Assembly: GCF_001468005.1 (NCBI RefSeq)
Contig: NZ_LNYY01000019.1
Location: 1-64,000, forward strand
Origin: Legionella steelei
GTDB taxonomy: Bacteria > Pseudomonadota > Gammaproteobacteria > Legionellales > Legionellaceae
Direction: 5' to 3'
DNA: 64,000 nucleotides
Shown here piece by piece: positions 33,949 through 42,691 of this stretch. How positions within the stretch are numbered: position 1 is the first letter of the stretch; each line of letters opens with the position of its first letter. The notes beneath the pieces were generated by a model, which was not told the DNA's origin, searched no databases, and was given only the letters and a program-made list of their open reading frames with translations. The position numbers and the translations under genes were made by a program.

Positions 33949-35634
33949 ATGGAAGGTGCGTTGATTTGTTTAATTCTTCTTTTTTTAATGGTGATCTCTG
34001 GGGTAATGACACGTTTTGTTCCTTTCCTACCAACACCATTAATACAAATTGCCGTAGGAACACTCCTGGCCGATTTATTTCCTGAGTTTTTTGCTGTGGG
34101 GTTTAATCCGGAACTGTTTATGTTGTTGTTCGTTCCGCCTTTACTATTTAATGACAGCTGGCATTTTCCCAAACGGGAGTTTTTGCTTTACACCAGACCC
34201 ATTATTATGTTGTCGATTGGTTTGGTATTTTTTACGGTGGCAGGAATTGGTTATTTGGTGCATTGGTTAATTCCGGCCATTCCTTTGCCTGCAGCTTTTG
34301 CATTAGCAGCCGCACTTTCGCCAACAGATGCGGTATCACTCAGATCCATGACGGCGGGAGCGCGCATACCCGACCGCATCATGCACATTTTACAAGGAGA
34401 GGCACTTTTAAATGATGCCTCAGGTTTGGTGTCGTTTAAATTAGCTGTTGCTGCGATGCTAACTGGGGTGTTTTCACTGAAGGGGGCATTATGGAGCCTA
34501 TTTTTTATTAGTCTTGGTGGGATTGCCATTGGGGTTACTCTGACCTATGTTTTTATTTCACTTTTAGGAAAGCTCACTAAGCATAACGTGCATGAGACCA
34601 CCACGGAAAATTTATTATTGTTGCTCTTACCTTTTACGGTATACCTCATCGCTGAAAAGTTAGGCTTTTCGGGCGTTTTGGCTACTGTTGCTGCGGGTTT
34701 TACCGTGGATAGAGCTGGATTTTTAGATAGAACAATGGCCAAAATGCGTCTGGAAGGCCATTTTGTTTGGGGGGTTCTCGATATCACTTTAAATGGAATT
34801 ATCTTTATTCTGTTAGGATTATATTTGCCCCATGCGATTAAATTCCTTAAGGCAACAGGCTATAGTTTATCTGAATATACCATGATTGTTGTTCTTATTA
34901 CGCTGACCCTAATTCTCCTCCGTACTGCATGGATCTATTTAACCTTGCCTTTCGAAGCCTTAATATCCAGACGAAATAAGAGTTCTTGGCGTTTTCCCAA
35001 CATAAAGATAATTGGTACTTTTTCGCTCGGGGGAGTGCGTGGCGCAATTGCTCTGGCAGCGATTTTATCGTTGCCGCATATGGCTGATGGTGGTCCTTTT
35101 CCTGAACGTAAGCTGTTAATTATTCTTGTTATTGGTGTTGTTCTTTGTTCTTTATTGATTACTAGCTTGTTTCTGCCTTTAATCACACCAGGTTTGAAAA
35201 ACTTACTGCATAAGCACAATCAAGATGAAGAAAATGAAGCGGTACTTGCATTATCTAAAGCCGCAGTTGAAGCAATCAAAACAAAAATGAAGAGCTTATG
35301 TGACGAAGTCAATGGGCGAGAGCGGGACTTATGCATGGAGGTTGCCAATAAATTAATGGATTCTTTTAATCAATTTATTGTCTCAAACCATGGCACTGAA
35401 AATGAAAAATTAGAGAGTATCTTAGCTTTAACCTTCGAACGACAACTGCGATATGCTGCTTTGGAGGGGGCTCATCAGGAGTTGCGCTCTTTGCGGAAAG
35501 AAAGAAAAATCAATAACACGACCATGATGAAAATTATTGCTCGCCTGGATTTAAGGCAAATTGCGTTACATACAGAGCATCAAATACTTACTGGTTCTTT
35601 AGGAACAACGACTCAAGGAGTAAAAGGGGCATAA
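33949..35634 (+). CDS. CPA1-family Na+/H+ antiporter
   Basis: This 561-residue inner-membrane exchanger has twelve predicted helices to about residue 420. They include FALAAALSPTDAVSLRSM and LNDASGLVSFKLAV, where the paired Asp residues of cation binding lie, and the GGVRGAIALAAILSLP segment typical of NhaP/NHE-like exchangers. A cytoplasmic helical tail of about 130 residues follows. The longer frame starts at 33886, but GGAGGAAATAGGACG before ATG 33949 decides the start. It should exchange Na+ or K+ for protons. Confidence 0.9.
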   Translation: MEGALICLILLFLMVISGVMTRFVPFLPTPLIQIAVGTLLADLFPEFFAVGFNPELFMLLFVPPLLFNDSWHFPKREFLLYTRPIIMLSIGLVFFTVAGIGYLVHWLIPAIPLPAAFALAAALSPTDAVSLRSMTAGARIPDRIMHILQGEALLNDASGLVSFKLAVAAMLTGVFSLKGALWSLFFISLGGIAIGVTLTYVFISLLGKLTKHNVHETTTENLLLLLLPFTVYLIAEKLGFSGVLATVAAGFTVDRAGFLDRTMAKMRLEGHFVWGVLDITLNGIIFILLGLYLPHAIKFLKATGYSLSEYTMIVVLITLTLILLRTAWIYLTLPFEALISRRNKSSWRFPNIKIIGTFSLGGVRGAIALAAILSLPHMADGGPFPERKLLIILVIGVVLCSLLITSLFLPLITPGLKNLLHKHNQDEENEAVLALSKAAVEAIKTKMKSLCDEVNGRERDLCMEVANKLMDSFNQFIVSNHGTENEKLESILALTFERQLRYAALEGAHQELRSLRKERKINNTTMMKIIARLDLRQIALHTEHQILTGSLGTTTQGVKGA

Positions 35635-35742
35635 GATCGATAAGCAATCATAACGAAAAGCCCAGCCTACGTTCATTTAGCTTTGTCAACGAATTACCTA
35701 ACATATACAGGGATGACGGGTTTCAATAGTAAAGGGTCCTCA

Positions 35743-37146
35743 TTACCAGCCAAATTTCATTTCTACTCCGAGGTAATCCGAGTTATGTCCGCCCACGGCG
35801 GCAATTGCTTCGGCAACTTGAAAATGCACGAATTCAAGTGCACTGGTAAAATGATAGGACATTAACCAATCAAAACGGAGTTGGTAATAGTTTCCGGTAT
35901 AGTTGCCTCCCTCGCCAGCTGTCCCAGGGACTGGGGTTAATGGCTGGGTATAAATTGCATCGGCTGTTGTTTCTCTCCATAAAGCGGCAGCCGCTATCAT
36001 TGCGCTGAATACAGGATTAGGTTTCACGGTGAGTGAGGGTTTAACATGAATAAAGTTCGAATACCCAGTGTATCCTGCTAAAGTAATATAATAACCATTT
36101 GGAAACAGTGGATTAAATGTGCCTAAAGTATTGCCATTCTTATCATGATTACCTGATGCAGCATCAAACTGCAAACCAATTCTTGGCTGCCAAGCTATTT
36201 TTTTTATTGTATATCCTGAGCGAGATCCTATTGCCCAGGCACGAATTTTTTTATAAGAAATAGACCCTTCTTGTCCCATAACCTCAAAATCCCAGTCCAA
36301 GGCAACCCCCAGGCCGACGAGCCGTGCATCGAGAATATTGCGTCGCTCATTACCTGATACGGAAATATATTTCACATTATCGTGTTTGAAATGGGCGATA
36401 TAAGAATTAATTTTACCTAATCCTGCTACTTTTCGCTCAATACGAAATCCGCTGAAGGTATAATTACTTGTACTGTAATCATCAAAGGCTCTAATGTTGC
36501 GTACGATGACAGGGCGGCTATAAAATGAAATATAGCGCCATAGACCATGTTCATAATCACCCCAAATTGCATCATAGGATTGACGCACATTAGGTCCGTC
36601 GCGTACAGAAACAAAGCGTTGTAAATCAAAGGCAAACTGTTGTCGTCCTACACGAAACTTAAACGTACCACCGCCAATAGGCTCAACAAGTGTTGTAAAT
36701 CCCTGTTCCAAATCTACTCGGTCCTGATCAACTGGAGTAATAATTGTTTTCCAAGGGGCATTGTCATTTTGTAATTGGACAAAGGATTGTAATTGATTGG
36801 CAATATGTAAATCCGCATGCGCTTCAAGACGACTAATTACGTAAGATTGCGGTACGCTATTGCCCACGCCGAAATTTACTGCATTATTACTTTCAAAACG
36901 TTCACGTGCATTAACCCCAAAAGAAAGATAGGTGTGGGGATCTGTTTTTGATAAGGGAATATACTTTAATTCATCAAATGGTTCGCGCGGAACTTTAGGA
37001 TTAGCTAATACGGACCAATCTTCTTGCCAACGATTAAACATAATCGAAGGGCGTTTGGGCACCTCCGAAGAGGAGTTAAGCTGCGCGGCTGTTAAGGGGA
37101 AGTAACAAAATAACAGCGCGCAGAGAATGATGCTTTTAAAACTCAT
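35743..37146 (-). CDS. Alginate-export-like outer-membrane porin
   Basis: This 467-residue protein has a signal peptide (residues 1-21). Its mature part matches the alginate_exp family pattern: YLSFGVNARERFESNN, SRLEAHADLHI, FVQLQNDNA, FKFRVGRQQFAFDLQRFVSVRDGPNVRQSYDAIWG, then alternating aromatic strands and a terminal strand ending EMKFGW with an aromatic last residue. It would form an outer-membrane channel for small organic acids or polyols. It is upstream in order of the exported glyoxalase-like gene (24-base gap), probably co-transcribed after it. Confidence 0.82.
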   Translation of the reverse strand: MSFKSIILCALLFCYFPLTAAQLNSSSEVPKRPSIMFNRWQEDWSVLANPKVPREPFDELKYIPLSKTDPHTYLSFGVNARERFESNNAVNFGVGNSVPQSYVISRLEAHADLHIANQLQSFVQLQNDNAPWKTIITPVDQDRVDLEQGFTTLVEPIGGGTFKFRVGRQQFAFDLQRFVSVRDGPNVRQSYDAIWGDYEHGLWRYISFYSRPVIVRNIRAFDDYSTSNYTFSGFRIERKVAGLGKINSYIAHFKHDNVKYISVSGNERRNILDARLVGLGVALDWDFEVMGQEGSISYKKIRAWAIGSRSGYTIKKIAWQPRIGLQFDAASGNHDKNGNTLGTFNPLFPNGYYITLAGYTGYSNFIHVKPSLTVKPNPVFSAMIAAAALWRETTADAIYTQPLTPVPGTAGEGGNYTGNYYQLRFDWLMSYHFTSALEFVHFQVAEAIAAVGGHNSDYLGVEMKFGW

Positions 37147-37170
37147 GCCATTTTAATCAGAGAGTACATG

Positions 37171-38061
37171 CTAATGACTCTTTTTTGACATTTCATGAAT
37201 TTCAGCGATATAACCGCCTGGAAATTTAACCATTGCTGAGGTACGGTTGTCTGTAGCAAAAGGTGCAATAAGAATTTCTACACCTGCAGCTTGGGCCTTA
37301 GCCAGCGTTTCTTTCAAATTGCCCACCTCATAACCAGTCATTTCTCGTCCATATGGCCAGGGTAGATGTCCATTAGTCACCATAACCAACATTTTGCCAA
37401 AACCAGATTCAATCATAATGCGTCGATAAGCGCTTGCGGGTTGACCTATTTCTACTCCTGGAGCTTTAGGATTATCCTCAATAACTTTCACCTTTGAGAA
37501 TTGGGTAAAGCTATCAATGAACTCTTTGGCACGGTCAGGAGAAACATAGACTCTATTTTCTGGAATTGTCGTTAATGGATCATAATTAGGTGGGGTAAAA
37601 TGCCAATAGATTTGCATGTTGACTCCACCAGGCCATTGGATAATTGCATCACGACCGATAGGGTCCTTAAAGGGGCTGACAATAATGTCTGCGCCTAGAG
37701 CGCGGGCATCAGCAAGGGCTTTATCAAAATCGTTCACGAGATAACCTGTACGCTCAAGCCCAAAGGGATAGGGGATAGGTGTTTTAAAACCAAATACAGA
37801 AATAGTCCCTGCGGGTGTTAAAGCAAGCTGTGACATGGTTTGACTAGGTGTTGGCGTGACTTGAAAAACGCCCTGTTTCGAGGTCTTGCCACCAAACGTA
37901 GCAGTGAAACTGGAGACAAAACGATCGAAGTCTTCTGGAGCAACATAGACATGTGTTGTGTCATATTGAGGTCCAACCGCATAACCTGCATTTTGAGCAA
38001 TACCGATTGACCAATAGGTCAACATTAAAAAAATGAAAACTCCATGTTTCATGCGTAGCAT
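37171..38061 (-). CDS. Exported glyoxalase-fold (VOC) protein
   Basis: This is a 296-residue protein with an N-terminal signal sequence (MKHGVFIFLMLTYWSIGIAQ after a short lead). Two VOC repeats follow (about 35-160 and 165-295), each with a beta-alpha-beta-beta-beta unit and related phrases VYVAPEDFDRFVSSFTATF / VYVSPDRAKEFIDSFTQF. Each module ends with a FPGG/WPGG turn. The ATG at 38061 follows AAGGAGCGCAA; the frame extends five codons upstream. Substrate is unknown. It is co-directional with the porin. Confidence 0.75.
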   Translation of the reverse strand: MLRMKHGVFIFLMLTYWSIGIAQNAGYAVGPQYDTTHVYVAPEDFDRFVSSFTATFGGKTSKQGVFQVTPTPSQTMSQLALTPAGTISVFGFKTPIPYPFGLERTGYLVNDFDKALADARALGADIIVSPFKDPIGRDAIIQWPGGVNMQIYWHFTPPNYDPLTTIPENRVYVSPDRAKEFIDSFTQFSKVKVIEDNPKAPGVEIGQPASAYRRIMIESGFGKMLVMVTNGHLPWPYGREMTGYEVGNLKETLAKAQAAGVEILIAPFATDNRTSAMVKFPGGYIAEIHEMSKKSH

Positions 38062-38199
38062 TTGCGCTCCTTGCAATAGTTGATGAGAGTCCGCCCCTCG
38101 TTGTGTAGAAAATTATAATCCTAATTAAATATTTTGTCGTTGATGAACTATATTTTAAGGAATCTAATTTTATCAACTCAATATTGTACAAGGACGAAC

Positions 38200-38868
38200 A
38201 TGATGGATAAGAAAATAGAGTTATTGACCCCTAAGAACTGCGCTTTATTAATGATTGATTATCAACCACAAATGGCTTTTGGTGTCGTAAGTATTGATAG
38301 ACAAGCATTAAAAAATAATGCAGTGGCCCTTGCTAAGTCTGCAAAATTATTCCACGTTCCTACAATTCTCACTTCAGTAGAAACAGAAAGTTTTAGTGGG
38401 TTCATATGGCCGGAGTTACTTGATGTCTTCCCCAAAAACGACATTATTGAACGAACCAGTATGAATTCCTGGGATTCTGAACAAGTCAGACAGCAGATTA
38501 AAAACACCGGGAAGAAAAAACTTATTCTTGCTGGTCTATGGACGGAAGTCTGCATCAATATGTGTGCGTTTTCTGCCATGCAAGATGACTATGAGCTTTA
38601 CGTTGTTGAAGATGCATGTGGGGGAACAAGCGTGACAGCACATCAATCATCAATGAATCGCATGCAACAAGCGGGTGTTGTTCCCGTATGCTGGCAACAA
38701 GTACTGCTTGAATGGCAACGTGATTGGGCAAGAAGAGAAACCTATGATGGGGTGATGAACATTGTCAAAGAACACAGCGGCGCTTACGGTATGGGGGTTG
38801 ATTATGCGTATACGTTGGTTCATAAGCAACCATCTCGAAGTGAATGGAATGGAAAAACGGTTAAATAA
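38200..38868 (+). CDS. Isochorismatase-family cysteine hydrolase
   Basis: This is a 222-residue cytoplasmic hydrolase. Catalytic features are Asp in LLMIDYQPQM, a Lys region before LILAGLWTEVCINMCAFSA with the nucleophile Cys and a non-proline cis turn, and DACGGTS. It resembles the YcaC-like group. ATG at 38200 follows ACAAGGACGAAC; the frame starts at 38134 without a ribosome site. It is divergent from the porin/VOC pair and 73 bases before an amidohydrolase, suggesting one degradation module. Confidence 0.85.
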   Translation: MMDKKIELLTPKNCALLMIDYQPQMAFGVVSIDRQALKNNAVALAKSAKLFHVPTILTSVETESFSGFIWPELLDVFPKNDIIERTSMNSWDSEQVRQQIKNTGKKKLILAGLWTEVCINMCAFSAMQDDYELYVVEDACGGTSVTAHQSSMNRMQQAGVVPVCWQQVLLEWQRDWARRETYDGVMNIVKEHSGAYGMGVDYAYTLVHKQPSRSEWNGKTVK

Positions 38869-38941
38869 TCGAGGAGTAATGCGCTCAGCTATTTTTTCAT
38901 GAGCATTTTGCTAAGCGTCAGCGTCATAAGGAGGTTTCACT

Positions 38942-40735
38942 ATGGACGTTATATACTACAATGGCAATTTTAAGGGTTCTGATATTCATGAAAAAATAAC
39001 TGCTGTTGCCATTAAAGACAGTCGATTCGTTCAATTTGGCTCTGATGCTGACATCATGAAGTTAAAAACCGCGCAAACCAGACTGATTGATTTGCAAAAA
39101 AAAACCGTGATTCCAGGATTAAATGACTCCCACATACACCTCATTCGCGGTGGGTTAAATTTTAATATGGAACTGCGATGGGATGGGGTGCATAGTCTTC
39201 ATGATGCGCTATTGATGCTAAAAGAGCAGGCAGAGCGTACCCCTGCACCACAATGGGTTAGGGTAGTAGGGGGGTGGACTGAGTTTCAATTCAAAGAACG
39301 AAGAATGCCAACCTTGGATGAAATTAATACGGCGTCAAAAGATACTCCGGTTTTTGTTTTGCATCTCTACGATCGTGCGTTGTTGAACAAAGCAGCATTG
39401 CATGCCATAGGCTACGATAAAGAGACCAAAGAGCTTCCTGGGACTTTAATTCAGCGTGATAAACAAGGAAACCCAACAGGGATGCTCATCGCGCATCCTA
39501 ATGCAATTATCCTTTATTCTGCTCTAGCACAAGGTCCCAAGTTAAGTCGCGAGGATCAAATTAATTCTACGTTACATTTTATGCGGGAATTAAACCGTCT
39601 TGGCATTACCAGTGTGATCGATGCAGGCGGTGGTTTTCAAAACTTCCCAGAAGACTATGAAGTGATCAGTGAACTTGCCAATGAAAATAAACTCACGCTG
39701 CGGATTGCTTATAACTTATTTACACAAAAGCCAGGTCATGAACTAGAAGATTTTACCCATTGGACACAAACCTCAACCTACCACCAAGGTAATGAGTACT
39801 ATAGACACAATGGCGCGGGGGAAATGCTGGTATTCTCCGCTGCGGATTTTGAGGATTTTTTACAGCCACGTCCCGATTTACCCTCCGTAATGGAAGATCA
39901 ATTAAAACCTGTAGTGCGTGTTTTAGCAGAAAATAAATGGCCTTTTAGGCTGCATGCAACGTATGATGAGTCTATTGCCAGAGCATTGAATGTTTATGAA
40001 GAAGTTCACGCAGAAACGCCTATTGATAAACTGCATTGGTTCTTTGACCATGCAGAAACAATTTCTGAGCGCTCCATAGAACGAGTACAAAAGCTAGGGG
40101 GCGGGATTGCTATTCAAAACCGAATGGCATTTCAAGGCGAGTATTTCAGTGAGCGCTATGGCAAAGAAAAAACCTTATATACGCCACCCATTAAAAAAAT
40201 TCTTGAGGCAGGAATTCCCATAGGCATGGGCACTGATGCAACGCGAGTTTCCAGTTATAACCCGTGGTTATGTCTTTATTGGCTTACTACAGGAAAAACT
40301 GTAGGCGGACAATTGCTTTATAATGAAGACAACATCCTTTCCAGAGAAAAAGCATTAGCGCTTTATACTCAAGGAAGCGCTTGGTTTTCTAATGAGGCAG
40401 AGACAAAGGGTTCTTTTTTACCCAATCAACTCGCTGATTTTGCGGTGTTGTCTCAGGACTTTTTCCAAATACCTGATGAGGAAATTAAAAATATTTATTC
40501 CATGATGACGGTAGTTGGTGGGCAAATTGTGCATGCTTGTGAACAATTTAAGCAATATAACCCACCGCTCCCACCGGTGAGCCCCTCTTGGTCACCGGTT
40601 AAATATTATGGTGGATATCAGCAACGGAAAGTGCCGTCGACCACTATGCAATCCCTCCATCATTATCACCACCACCATCATCACTGTAAAAATAACTCAG
40701 GTTTATGGGGCGGGTGTTTTTGTTGGGCATTTTAA
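38942..40735 (+). CDS. YtcJ-like amidohydrolase with a His-rich C-terminal tail
   Basis: This 597-residue metal-dependent hydrolase of the amidohydrolase superfamily has GLNDSHIHLIRGG (metal HxH), RLHATYDES, WFFDHAETI and MGTDATRVSSYNPW (catalytic Asp). Such enzymes hydrolyse amides, formamides or cyclic compounds. The last 30 residues are unusual: HHYHHHHHHCKNNSG then GGCFCWAF, a His/Cys-rich tail with metal-binding potential that is not part of the catalytic domain. ATG follows AAGGAGGTTTCACT. It forms a probable operon with the isochorismatase-family gene. Confidence 0.87.
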   Translation: MDVIYYNGNFKGSDIHEKITAVAIKDSRFVQFGSDADIMKLKTAQTRLIDLQKKTVIPGLNDSHIHLIRGGLNFNMELRWDGVHSLHDALLMLKEQAERTPAPQWVRVVGGWTEFQFKERRMPTLDEINTASKDTPVFVLHLYDRALLNKAALHAIGYDKETKELPGTLIQRDKQGNPTGMLIAHPNAIILYSALAQGPKLSREDQINSTLHFMRELNRLGITSVIDAGGGFQNFPEDYEVISELANENKLTLRIAYNLFTQKPGHELEDFTHWTQTSTYHQGNEYYRHNGAGEMLVFSAADFEDFLQPRPDLPSVMEDQLKPVVRVLAENKWPFRLHATYDESIARALNVYEEVHAETPIDKLHWFFDHAETISERSIERVQKLGGGIAIQNRMAFQGEYFSERYGKEKTLYTPPIKKILEAGIPIGMGTDATRVSSYNPWLCLYWLTTGKTVGGQLLYNEDNILSREKALALYTQGSAWFSNEAETKGSFLPNQLADFAVLSQDFFQIPDEEIKNIYSMMTVVGGQIVHACEQFKQYNPPLPPVSPSWSPVKYYGGYQQRKVPSTTMQSLHHYHHHHHHCKNNSGLWGGCFCWAF

Positions 40736-40860
40736 AGAGTAAGTAGGTAACGAGAATGATTCCCTCAACCTTGCCCAATTCAAGTATCGTGTTTTTACTG
40801 TATTGTGAGTTACAACGCAGCTCTCAAATCTGACTTTTCTCTATGACTATGAGTCAGCAG

Positions 40861-41002
40861 GGTAGGCTGGGCTGCTAAGCCCAGCATGTAACACCATGCT
40901 GAAATATGTCTTTCTTAGAAACATCATAGATAAGATACGCTTCATAATGGAGGGCCTGAAAGGACTCAGCTAATGCTGGGCTTAGCAGCCCAGCCTACCC
41001 GG
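40861..41002. repeat. Inverted pair of GGCTGGGCTG palindromes (REPIN-like), second copy
   Basis: GTAGGCTGGGCTGCTAAGCC at 40862 and its inverse ending GGCTTAGCAGCCCAGCCTAC at 41000 are separated by about 90 bases resembling the spacer at 226-319. The pair follows the 41007 fragment gene exactly as the first pair follows the fragment at 1-195. Confidence 0.75.
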
Positions 41003-41006
41003 CTAT

Positions 41007-41375
41007 CTATGCATCTTTTGGGCTGATGGTGACTGTCATCCCCTCAAAATTAAGTACACTTTGTTCTTGAGTCAGGTCCAAGCCATAAGGACTCTCTTCC
41101 TCCTTGCTTACCGCGTCACTCATCGCTGTCGCCGCAGCCGCAAAAAAGCGCACGCTTTGGGTCGCAGACAGCGGCGGATTGAGCAAGGTCTCTAAATGCA
41201 AATGGCCAAAGTTTAAGAGATGCGCATCCTAGGCACCCTTTAAGGCAAACATCTTGAAATAAACGACGCTTAACTCCTGCAAATAATTGTTCGTTTGTCT
41301 GAGCTTTCATTACCGGAATGAAACCATCCAACAGTTCATTCTTAAATACTCTCGATCGCTCATTAGCGATTTAGT
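41007..41375 (-). pseudogene. Frameshifted remnant, inverted copy of the 1-195 fragment
   Basis: The upstream piece (minus strand from about 41368: ANERSRVFKNELLDGFIPVM, then QLFAGVKRRLFQDVCLKGCLGC) is in one frame. Near 41222 the frame changes, and the rest (LNFGHLHLETLLNPPL to GMTVTISPKDA) matches the fragment at 1-195. No function is recognised. A hairpin and a GGGGACGGTCC-type palindrome lie directly upstream. Confidence 0.65.
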
Positions 41376-41404
41376 ATTTATGGGGACGGTCCGGGACGGA
41401 CCCC
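41344..41404. repeat. Two hairpins: AAATACT..AGTATTT and GGGGACGGTCCGGGACGGACCCC region
   Basis: The first (41344-41378) has arms AAATACT and AGTATTT with inner arms ATCGCT/AGCGAT. The second (41382-41404) contains CGGTCCGGGACGGACC, with GGTCCG pairing to CGGACC. Palindromes like the second are common beside REP-associated transposase genes in other bacteria, and may mark an old insertion. Confidence 0.55.
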
Positions 41405-41497
41405 TGTAAAAAAGAAACAAATTGCCATTTATTACTTGAGAACTGGGTTTATCTAATATCTATATCAGATAAACCATTGTAAATAAGCTTTCGTGGT

Positions 41498-42517
41498 TTA
41501 GCTACCGCCAAAGCAGGCATCTAAGGTGACTGCATCGCTTGCGGGAAGCCAGTGGCCGTAGGCTTCGCCATGCCAACGACTGCTTTCTTTTAGTTTCGCT
41601 TGCACAATGTGTTGTGTAAGCCCCATACGGTTAACCCACTCACCGCAGCGCTTTTTAACTTGTCTTCGAATTTGGCCGCGCATAAACGAGTAACGACAAG
41701 GATTGTAGGCTTCATTTAAGTTATCTGAAATGTAGGGTTTTAGTAGATTTTCTTTAGTGACGTGCTTGGAAAACTCCCATATGCCATCATGCAAAACCAG
41801 GATCGGCGGCAGCGTACGCGCCCCAATTTTTACACTATGTGCAAGATTCATATAAAATTTCCATCCTGCATAGTTTCCTGCCAGATCACCATTGGAATAA
41901 ACCCCATTAATTAAGGTGCCTAAATAAGTTTGTTCGAGAAACTGACCATATAAAACGATCGCGGCATGGGCTTGTTCTGCAGTTTTTCCATGATCTAGGT
42001 AATACGTATAAATTTTGTAGTAGGTATGTCCCATCATGAAAAAATGACCTAGTTTGTCCGTACCAAAATAATAACCATACATATTAATTGTTGGTGCAAG
42101 TCCGATTACAAACAGGGGTGATTGTGAGAAAACCATCCAATAAACAGTTTTCCAAGGTAAGGTTTCTTTATGGAACACAGGTCTGGATTCTTTGGGTAAG
42201 CGACGTAACCAGCGCGGAAAGCCAGGACCAGTATATTTATAGACTAAGTCAGCAAGATAGACATCTTTACGTCGTGATGCCAATTGTGATGCAGCAAGCC
42301 GGCTGTGCTGCGCTCTTGGTACAAGCATTTGGATTTCTGCATTGGTTTGTGCGACCGCTTTTTCGAGTACTTCATAAAGTCTGTAGCTCGCAATTGGCCC
42401 GATGTCTTGTAGTTCGCCGGGGGGGAGGGTGAATTGATCCGTTTCTTCTGCTTGAGATTGCTGTATTCCGAAAATACTAAGTAATGTAATTAAAAAGAAA
42501 ATCCGTGTAAAAAACAT
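41498..42517 (-). CDS. Exported protein of unknown function
   Basis: This 339-residue protein has a signal peptide (MFFTRIFFLITLLSIFGIQQSQA). The mature part is helical with LPPGELQDIGPIASYRLYEVL, a hydrophobic stretch VYWMVFSQSPLFVIGLAPTI, and YFGTDKLGHFFMMGHTYYKIY, in which DKLGHF plus a later His resembles motifs of some small membrane-bound families. The Cys residues near the C-terminus (CRYSF, CGEW, ACFGG) could form disulfides. The family is not recognised. It is probably periplasmic or membrane-associated. Confidence 0.7.
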   Translation of the reverse strand: MFFTRIFFLITLLSIFGIQQSQAEETDQFTLPPGELQDIGPIASYRLYEVLEKAVAQTNAEIQMLVPRAQHSRLAASQLASRRKDVYLADLVYKYTGPGFPRWLRRLPKESRPVFHKETLPWKTVYWMVFSQSPLFVIGLAPTINMYGYYFGTDKLGHFFMMGHTYYKIYTYYLDHGKTAEQAHAAIVLYGQFLEQTYLGTLINGVYSNGDLAGNYAGWKFYMNLAHSVKIGARTLPPILVLHDGIWEFSKHVTKENLLKPYISDNLNEAYNPCRYSFMRGQIRRQVKKRCGEWVNRMGLTQHIVQAKLKESSRWHGEAYGHWLPASDAVTLDACFGGS

Positions 42518-42691
42518 AATTCCTTTCTCATTTCTAAGTCCAATACGACATTAAAATACAAAATATTTCTCTCTGTCTAGAAAAATCGTTTAAGAAACAT
42601 GATGCAATGGTTTTGTCCCCTTAAGCTCTCAGTCCTTAATATAGTGTGGCATTTTTGCTAAACTAAGAATGTTTATTCAAAGGATTAAGGC

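Noticed and set aside
41116-41331. 71-codon minus-strand ORF as an intact gene
   Set aside because: Its second half is the out-of-frame reading of the 41007 fragment; the first half is the front part of the same broken gene.
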